DNA from: Pseudomonas panipatensis
GTDB taxonomy: Bacteria; Pseudomonadota; Gammaproteobacteria; Pseudomonadales; Pseudomonadaceae
Assembly (NCBI RefSeq): GCF_900099785.1
Contig: NZ_FNDS01000001.1
Span: 124,001-188,000, forward strand
Direction of reading: 5' to 3'
Length of the DNA: 64,000 nt
Shown here one piece after another: positions 58,688 to 64,000 of the stretch. Every line of letters starts with the position of its first letter. Positions within the stretch are counted from its first letter, which is position 1. A program made the translations under genes and the position numbers. The notes under the pieces are model-generated. The model worked only from the letters and a program-made list of their open reading frames with translations, was not told the DNA's origin and searched no databases.

Positions 58688-59467
58688 TCAGTCGTTGTAG
58701 AGGTCGATGTCGCCGAAGTATTTCTTCTGCAGCTTGTCGTAGGTGCCGTCGGCGTGCATTGCCTTGATGCCCTTGTCCAGCAGTGCCTTCAGCTCGGCGT
58801 TGCCCTTCTTGATGCCGATGGCGGTTTCCGCCGGCAGCAGCGGGTCATGCAGCGGCTTGCTGTTCTCGAAGGCCTTGCCCTGCTCGGTGGTGAGGAAGCC
58901 CATTTCGGCCTGCAACATGTCCTGCAGCGAAGCGTCCAGGCGACCGGATACCAGGTCGGCGTAGACCTGATCCTGGTTCTGGTAGCTCTTCACGTTGACC
59001 CCAGCCGGCTCCAGCTTGGCCTTGGCGTAGGCTTCCTGGATGGTGCCCTGCTCGACGCCGACGGTCTTGCCCTTGAGCGCCTCGGGCGTGGCGGCGAGGC
59101 CCGAGCCCTTCTTGCTGATCATCGAGGAGGGACCGGAGAACAGCTTGTCGGAGAAATCGATTTCTTTCTTACGCGCTTCGGTGACGGTCATCGAGGAAAT
59201 CACACCGTCGAACTTGCGTGCTTTCAGGCCGGGGATCATGCCGTCGAAGTCGTTCGGCATCCACACGCATTTGACCTTGAGGTGTTCGCAGATGGCATTG
59301 CCCAGGTCGATGTCGAAGCCGACCAGGCTGCCATCCGGCGCTTTGGATTCGAAGGGAGCATAGGACGGGTCGGTGGCGAAGCGGATTTCTTTCCATTCCT
59401 TGGCCTGCAGGGCACCAGCGCTAGCCAGGAGCGCCAGGGCGGAGAGGGTCAGCCATGCTTTTTTCAT
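58688..59467 (-). CDS. Polar amino-acid ABC transporter binding protein (Lys/Arg/Orn type)
   Basis: 259 residues with a signal peptide (1-22, cut after LQA). Family 3 solute-binding domain: RFATDPSYAPFESKAPDG, VGFDIDLGNAI, FDGMIPGLKARKFDGVISSMTVTEAR. These are the signatures of the lysine/arginine/ornithine and histidine binding proteins. First gene of the operon. Confidence 0.93.
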   Translation of the reverse strand: MKKAWLTLSALALLASAGALQAKEWKEIRFATDPSYAPFESKAPDGSLVGFDIDLGNAICEHLKVKCVWMPNDFDGMIPGLKARKFDGVISSMTVTEARKKEIDFSDKLFSGPSSMISKKGSGLAATPEALKGKTVGVEQGTIQEAYAKAKLEPAGVNVKSYQNQDQVYADLVSGRLDASLQDMLQAEMGFLTTEQGKAFENSKPLHDPLLPAETAIGIKKGNAELKALLDKGIKAMHADGTYDKLQKKYFGDIDLYND

Positions 59468-59813
59468 CGATTGGAGTCCTTAGAGGTTGGATCAAGCAGT
59501 GGAACGAAAGGGAACACCTGTGCAACATCAAAACGACAGCAATTTTCGAACCAGAGGCGTAGCCAACGGAGTCGGTGGTCGGATCGGGATGACAGATGCG
59601 CCCTGGCGACAGGTATAGCATCACCTGTCAGGGGGCGTGTCCCATGCTGGGGCGTGGTGGCGGGGCGTTAGGTAACAAACTGGTGCGCGGGGCGGCCGCG
59701 GGTGCAGGTGTCGCGGGCAAAAAGAAAGGCACCCGAGGGTGCCTTAAAACGATCATGGAGTAAGTCGATTCATCCGAGTACGCGACGTTGGCTGAAGTTC
59801 CCGTTGCGCTGAA
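59468..59813. other. 346-bp region between the binding-protein gene and quiP
   Basis: It contains the promoter region of the ABC operon (59468-59700) and the quiP terminator. A TGTCGT reading on the minus strand (59533-59538) recalls an ArgR half-site, but no good partner is 21 bp away. No gene is supported. Confidence 0.4.
59719..59745 (-). terminator. Terminator of quiP
   Basis: AAGGCACC pairs with GGTGCCTT around CGAG. On the minus strand it continues into TTTCTTTTT. It lies 69 bp after the quiP stop. Confidence 0.85.
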
Positions 59814-62357
59814 TTATTTTTGCGGGACCAGGGTCAGCCGCTGGCTGCCATAGACGCGGTCGAGGTTCTGCGCCTGGAACGGGAAGCTGACGTAGTTGCC
59901 CTTCAGCCAGGCGTCGATGCCGTCGGCATAGTGCGGGCTGGCCGGGTTGCCCGACTGGCCGCTGCTGTTCACCCCGAGCATCGGCTCGCTCTGGCCGAAG
60001 TCGACGACGATGCGCATGGCCGGAATCAGCCAGGTGTCGAAGTTCTGCCCCCAGCCATAGGCCGAGACATTGAGGGTGCTGTGGTCGCCGCCGGCGGGGT
60101 AGGGACCGCGGTCCAGGTAGCCCTTGATGGCGTTCACCGCTGTGCGTTGCCCGGACTCCAGGTTCGGCGCCATCTTGGTGCTGTCGCTGACCCAGTTGTA
60201 GGTGTGCAGCTTGCCCCACTGCCAGGCGCGGCGATCGCTGCCCATCTTCTGTTCGCAGAAGGCGGTGGCGGCCGCCAGGCTGCGCGCGAGGATGGTCGGC
60301 TTGTCTTCTTTCTGCGGCGTGCGCAGGTCATCCCAGAACGGGCTGTCGTCGCGGCCGAGCAGGTGGTCGGCCTGGGCCGAGTAGGACAGGTTGGCGTTCT
60401 GCACGAAGGCCTTCCAGGCCGGGCTGTCCTCCGGGCCCAGTTCGTCGAGGAAGATCTGCTTGGTGCTTTCCTGCAGGAAGGCTTCGTAGAGCGCGGCATC
60501 GGCTGAGTTGGCGGCGAGTTTGCCGTCGAAGGCCATCAGCCGGTCGAGGGCTTCGCGGGCGCGCTCGCGCTGGCCTTCGGGCAGCGCCTGGATCGCCTGC
60601 TTGAGCGGAGCGGCCATGCCCGGCGCGGCGAACATCGCCTGCAGTTTGCCGGCGAACAGGGTGGTCTGGTCGTACTGCATGGCGATCATGCTGCGCGCAT
60701 CGTGGCTCTTGCTGGCGTTGGCCAACTGGGCAATGCGCTCGGCGCGTTCCGGGTAGTACCAGGAACTGGACAACTGGGCGCCGTAGCCCGGCGGCACGGT
60801 GCGGTTATTGGCGGTGCCCAGCCAGCCTTGCTGCGGGTCCTGGTCGGACGGGTGCAGGATCGAGTCGGCGTAGCCGTCCCAGTCATAGCGGCCGTCCCAG
60901 CCGGGCGAGGGCAGCAGGCCACGGCCTTCCTTGCGGTTGGGGAAGCGCCCGGTGACCTGCCAGCCGATGTGTTTCTCGTCGGCGAAGACGATGTTCAGCG
61001 GCATGGCGCGGATTTCGCGGGTGGCGTCGAAGGCTTGCTCCACCGTCTTGGCCCGCGACAGGTCGAAGAAGGCATCGAGGCTCTTGTCGGAGACCGCCTG
61101 GATACTCTGATAGGCCAGGCCATAGCCACTGGACAGCGGCAGCGGCTGCATATCGTTTTTCCGCGCACCGAGCAGCGCGCTGTTGAGCAGCGGGCCGTGG
61201 CGGGTTTCGTAGACGATTTCGCGGACGGGGCGCTGGCCCTTGATGAAGAAGGTTTCGTTGCGCTCGATGGCCGGCTTCCATTGGCCGTCGGCCAGGTAAT
61301 AGAGCTTGCTGCCCTGGCGCTTCACCTGTTCGAGGAAGATGTCCTGGGTATCGCCCATGACCATGGTCATGCCCCAGGCCAGCTTGCCGTTGAAGCCTGC
61401 CACCACGCCGGGTACACCGGCGATGGAGACGCCGGCGACGCTGTATTTCGGCGAGCGGATCTGCACGAAGTTCCACAGCGAAGGCATCGACAGCGGCAAG
61501 TGTGTGTCGTTGGCCAGCAGGCTCTTGCCGCTGCGACTGCGTTGCGGCGCGATGGCCCAGTTGTTCGAGGCCGCGACACCGAGCATCTGCAGCGCGGCGA
61601 CCTGTTCGGCGGCGCCGTCGACCGAGGCCAGGCCGGGTATCTGTCCGCCGAGGTTGAGGCCCTTGAGTTTGTCGGCTTCCTCGAAGGGCAGGCCTTCGTC
61701 CGGGTAGATCGGCGTCAGCCAGGCGAGCTTCTCGGCGCCGACCTTCTGCGCCAGCACCAGCGAATCCAGCTCTTCCTGCAGGTTCACCGCCAGGCCGAAG
61801 TTGAGCAGGGCGAAGACCAGCGCGGAGTCCTGTGGCTTCCAGTACTCGGGGCGGTAGCCCGATTCGGCCAGGTCCATCGGCAGCTTGTCGCCGTAGCGGT
61901 AGAGGTAGGCGTTGACGCCGCGCGCATAGGTTTCGAAGAAACGCTGGATGCGCGGCGAGGCACCGCTGTACAAGGCGTCGGCGGCCTGCTTGAGGTTCGC
62001 CGTGCGCATGAAGCGGTCGATATCCAGTGCGCCCGGACCGACCATCTCCGACAGGCGTCCCTGGGCCATCAGGCGCAGGCCGACCATCTGGCTCAGGCGA
62101 TCGCTGGCATGCACATAGCCAAGGGTGAAGAGCGCGTCATGGAAGCTGCTGCTCTCGATCAGCGGCATGCCGAGGTTATTGCGGCGTACCGACACGTTAT
62201 CGGCCAGGCCCTTGATCGGCTGCACGCCTTTGCTCGGCGGCAGGCTGTCGGCATAGCGGTCGTTCAGCAGGGACTGGCAGCCGGTAAGGCTGACGGCGGT
62301 GCCGAGGGTGGCGGCAAGGCCGAAGAGAGAGAGCGGGCGGAAGGCGCGCAAGGCCAT
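59814..62357 (-). CDS. quiP: Acyl-homoserine-lactone acylase QuiP (Ntn-hydrolase)
   Basis: 847 residues from the ATG at 62357, equal to the length I recall for PAO1 QuiP, with very high similarity. Penicillin-acylase superfamily: an alpha chain, a linker, then the autocatalytic nucleophile Ser264 after LGVAA (SNNWAIAP). It hydrolyses long-chain AHL signals and may act on other amides. The N terminus carries a lipobox-like LTGC (Cys27), so it may be lipid-anchored rather than free in the periplasm. A terminator follows at 59719. Confidence 0.93.
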   Translation of the reverse strand: MALRAFRPLSLFGLAATLGTAVSLTGCQSLLNDRYADSLPPSKGVQPIKGLADNVSVRRNNLGMPLIESSSFHDALFTLGYVHASDRLSQMVGLRLMAQGRLSEMVGPGALDIDRFMRTANLKQAADALYSGASPRIQRFFETYARGVNAYLYRYGDKLPMDLAESGYRPEYWKPQDSALVFALLNFGLAVNLQEELDSLVLAQKVGAEKLAWLTPIYPDEGLPFEEADKLKGLNLGGQIPGLASVDGAAEQVAALQMLGVAASNNWAIAPQRSRSGKSLLANDTHLPLSMPSLWNFVQIRSPKYSVAGVSIAGVPGVVAGFNGKLAWGMTMVMGDTQDIFLEQVKRQGSKLYYLADGQWKPAIERNETFFIKGQRPVREIVYETRHGPLLNSALLGARKNDMQPLPLSSGYGLAYQSIQAVSDKSLDAFFDLSRAKTVEQAFDATREIRAMPLNIVFADEKHIGWQVTGRFPNRKEGRGLLPSPGWDGRYDWDGYADSILHPSDQDPQQGWLGTANNRTVPPGYGAQLSSSWYYPERAERIAQLANASKSHDARSMIAMQYDQTTLFAGKLQAMFAAPGMAAPLKQAIQALPEGQRERAREALDRLMAFDGKLAANSADAALYEAFLQESTKQIFLDELGPEDSPAWKAFVQNANLSYSAQADHLLGRDDSPFWDDLRTPQKEDKPTILARSLAAATAFCEQKMGSDRRAWQWGKLHTYNWVSDSTKMAPNLESGQRTAVNAIKGYLDRGPYPAGGDHSTLNVSAYGWGQNFDTWLIPAMRIVVDFGQSEPMLGVNSSGQSGNPASPHYADGIDAWLKGNYVSFPFQAQNLDRVYGSQRLTLVPQK

Positions 62358-62523
62358 GGCAACGTGCTCCTGCACTGGGCTGGCGTGAAAAGGCGCTACG
62401 TTAGTGAGGCAGGCGCCGCCGCGCAAGCCGCAACTTCAGGCTTTATGCGGGTTCGCGCGGTTGTGCGGGGGGCATCTCCGGCGGCTGTTCGCACGGCAAG
62501 CGGGGAGCCCGTCGAGCGGTCAG

Positions 62524-62548
62524 CAAAAGGCCCGCATCTGCGGGCCTT
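62524..62548 (-). terminator. Terminator of the SEC-C gene
   Basis: AAGGCCCGC pairs with GCGGGCCTT around ATCT; the minus strand continues with TTTTGC. It lies 20 bp after the stop. Confidence 0.85.
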
Positions 62549-62567
62549 CGTCGGGCACTGAAGGGTA

Positions 62568-62765
62568 TCAGGCGCCGTGGCACTTCTTGAACTTGGCGCC
62601 GCTGCCGCAGGGGCAGGGATCGTTGCGGCCGACGTCCTTCAGCGGGTTGCGCACCGGCTCGTGGCTGTGATTGCAGTGCGGGCCGTGGACGTGCTGGGGA
62701 TGGTGGTGGTCATGGTCATGATCGTGGTTGCAGTCGGGACCATGTACATGGGGTTCCTGGCTCAT
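62568..62765 (-). CDS. His-rich SEC-C motif protein
   Basis: 65 residues. The C-terminal 25 residues are a SEC-C zinc finger ([19 protein letters not shown]), as at the end of SecA. The N-terminal half is a metal-binding stretch with two copies of HVHGPxCNH (residues 6-14 and 26-34) and a run of His-Asp between them. It is probably a small zinc- or nickel-handling protein. It sits just downstream of the LEA lipoprotein gene, 7 bp away. Confidence 0.85.
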   Translation of the reverse strand: MSQEPHVHGPDCNHDHDHDHHHPQHVHGPHCNHSHEPVRNPLKDVGRNDPCPCGSGAKFKKCHGA

Positions 62766-62772
62766 GGAAAGC

Positions 62773-63258
62773 TCACTCCGGGATGAAATCGCCGGGAATT
62801 ATCTCGCCATTGCGTGCGATATGCACGGTGTGGCCGAACAACAGGCCGGTCTTCACTTCGCCTTCGAGGCTGTAGTTGATCGGCTGGTTGGGTTTCTGCA
62901 GCAGCTTCACGATGTATTTCATGTGGCGCCACAGGTTGGTGTTCACCGGCACCTCGAAGAACTGCCGGCCGTTGGCGGGCACGGTGAACCACAGGCTGGA
63001 CTCGCCTTCGGCAAGCTCGACGTCATTGAGCTTGACCTTATAGGCCAGGCCCCGTACCGGCAGGCTGAAGTCGTTCGGGTTGTCGATACTGAAGTGCAGC
63101 ATGAACTGCTGCTCCAGCAGACGGGCCTTGACCACATCCACTTTCACCAGCTTCACGTCCGGTTTCTCGAAACTGCCAGTCATCCAGCTACAGCCGGAGA
63201 GGAGTGCGAAGGCCCAGACTAGGCTGATAATTCTTATCATTTGCGCCTGATAAAACAT
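62773..63258 (-). CDS. LEA type 2 family lipoprotein
   Basis: 161 residues from the ATG at 63258 (preceded by GGGGGA); the ATG at 63240 would give 155. Lipobox LLSGC, then a WHy/LEA14 beta-sandwich: [21 protein letters not shown] (about 65-85) is the family core. Such proteins are linked to desiccation or envelope stress, without a defined biochemical role. It is transcribed with the SEC-C gene. Confidence 0.83.
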   Translation of the reverse strand: MFYQAQMIRIISLVWAFALLSGCSWMTGSFEKPDVKLVKVDVVKARLLEQQFMLHFSIDNPNDFSLPVRGLAYKVKLNDVELAEGESSLWFTVPANGRQFFEVPVNTNLWRHMKYIVKLLQKPNQPINYSLEGEVKTGLLFGHTVHIARNGEIIPGDFIPE

Positions 63259-63380
63259 TTCAATCCCCCAAGAGCGCCCAGTGTACCAAGCGCCTGCTTG
63301 CCCGCAAGTTATTGTTAGCTGAAAAGAAGTTGTCCCATACTGGGCCGACCTACCGATAGGCGAACACAGGAGTGTGAAGG

Positions 63381-63917
63381 ATGAGCCGTTATGAAATCGT
63401 TTTTTCCGGCCAGACGCTGCCCGGCGCCGAGCCGGAAGCGGTGAAGGCCAATCTGGCGAAGCTCTTCCAGGCCGACGCTCAGCGTATCGCCTTGCTGTTC
63501 TCCGGGCGCCGGCTGGTGCTGAAGAATAACCTCGACGCAGCCGCGGCGGAGAAGTATCGCAGCGCGCTGGAGCGGGCCGGCGCGCGTGTCGAGGTGGTGG
63601 ACATGGAGGCACCGATCGAGGAAATCGAGCTGGCGCCTCCGCCCAGCGCCGAAGCGCCGGCAGCCGCCAGGGCGCCGGGACGGCTGCAGGTGGCGCCGCG
63701 GGATGAGTACATGGCGGCCTTCGCCGATGTCGATGCGCCGGATTTCGGCCTGGCGCCGGTGGGCGCCGATCTGCAGGAAGAGCGCGGCGAGGTCAGCGCC
63801 CCGCCAGTCGACCTCGGTCAGTTCAGCCTGGCCCCGGTGGGCAGCGACATGGGCCAGGCCGAGGCGGCCGCGGCAGCGCCGGCACCGGACACCAGCCACT
63901 TGAAGCTGGTGGAGTGA
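63381..63917 (+). CDS. Uncharacterised protein with an N-terminal DUF-type module and FxLAPVG repeats
   Basis: 178 residues. The first 75 (YEIVFSGQTLPGAEPEAVKANLAKLF, RALFSGR-like) form a small alpha/beta module that I recall at the N terminus of several Pseudomonas membrane or hypothetical proteins. An Ala/Pro-rich linker follows, with two copies of F-G/S-LAPVG-A/S-D-L/M (about 122-131 and 147-156). No membrane helix is visible. The function is unknown; the repeats may be docking motifs. A GGAGTGTGAAGG ribosome site precedes the ATG. Confidence 0.75.
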   Translation: MSRYEIVFSGQTLPGAEPEAVKANLAKLFQADAQRIALLFSGRRLVLKNNLDAAAAEKYRSALERAGARVEVVDMEAPIEEIELAPPPSAEAPAAARAPGRLQVAPRDEYMAAFADVDAPDFGLAPVGADLQEERGEVSAPPVDLGQFSLAPVGSDMGQAEAAAAAPAPDTSHLKLVE

Positions 63918-63924
63918 CCTGCGC

Positions 63925-64000
63925 TCAGCCGTTCTGCTGCGGATCGTCCTGGTAGACGAACTTGGGCATTTCCCAGCGGAAACGGATTGCCAGCAGGCGG
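63925..64000 (-). CDS. 3' end of a probable TRIC/UPF0126 membrane protein (partial)
   Basis: The last 24 codons before the TGA at 63925 read RLLAIRFRWEMPKFVYQDDP and a short tail. An RLLAIRF-x-W-x-LP ending is typical of the trimeric intracellular cation channel (UPF0126) family. The rest of the gene lies beyond the window, so this is a tentative call. Confidence 0.4.
   Translation of the reverse strand, partial: RLLAIRFRWEMPKFVYQDDPQQNG

Noticed and set aside
59533..59538. TGTCGT on the minus strand upstream of the binding-protein gene as an ArgR half-site
   Set aside because: The hexamer is imperfect and the required partner 21 bp away does not match, unlike at argG.

Overview
The window is chromosomal DNA of a Pseudomonas, most likely from the P. 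aeruginosa wider group (P. citronellolis / P. knackmussii / P. nitroreducens relatives). It is GC-rich, tightly packed and often uses GTG starts. It carries the algU-mucABCD cluster, cmoAB, bfr-bfd, motY, the AsrA-type Lon protease and a QuiP-type acylase, all in the gene neighbourhoods I remember from PAO1. No rRNA, tRNA, insertion sequence, phage gene or CRISPR array was seen.

Layout. 1-20226: sdhE-ygfX facing nadB; the envelope-stress regulon algU-mucA-mucB-mucC-mucD with two AlgU-type promoters; the housekeeping run lepA-lepB-DUF4845-rnc-era-recO-pdxJ; cmoA-cmoB (tRNA wobble-uridine modification); two lipoproteins, one a chagasin-type peptidase inhibitor; asrA; and an AraC regulator resembling PruR. 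20253-33374: a lone Fe(III)-type ABC ATPase, argF, a molybdopterin oxidoreductase, grxD, an MFS transporter, bacterioferritin with its ferredoxin under a Fur box, a 2-Cys peroxiredoxin, rnt-pyrC, motY, argG behind an ArgR-like operator, gloA and a small acidic protein. 33483-46031: nth joined to the complete rnfABCDGE operon (all on the minus strand), a ccdAB toxin-antitoxin pair, a YgiB / glutathionylspermidine-synthase-like / DUF350 operon, metG with an internal stretch of foreign-looking composition, and apbC.

46032-54271 is the accessory part and the most interesting. Between apbC and dcd, which I recall as neighbours in PAO1, lie an AraC regulator, an APH-fold small-molecule kinase, a short-chain dehydrogenase, an APC-family permease, a class III aminotransferase of the phospho-lyase subfamily (related to ethanolamine-phosphate and phosphohydroxylysine phospho-lyases) and a PrpE-like acyl-CoA synthetase. 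A kinase plus a phospho-lyase is the logic of amino-alcohol catabolism: phosphorylate, then eliminate phosphate and ammonia to give an aldehyde. The CoA ligase would fit a propionate or acetate end product, 1-amino-2-propanol being one candidate substrate. Two non-coding regions of this block, upstream of the kinase and upstream of the CoA ligase, each carry a direct repeat of CTTGACC with a period of exactly 21 bp in the same orientation. A related half-site faces the dehydrogenase-permease-lyase operon. This looks like one regulon under the local AraC protein.

54522-64000: dcd; a five-gene polar amino-acid ABC transporter operon that includes a deacylase-family gene, as in the aot operon; a quiP-type acylase; a His-rich SEC-C protein; an LEA-type lipoprotein; a protein with an FxLAPVG repeat; and the 3' end of a probable TRIC/UPF0126 membrane protein. 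Against remembered PAO1 order, the window joins at least three distant chromosomal blocks.
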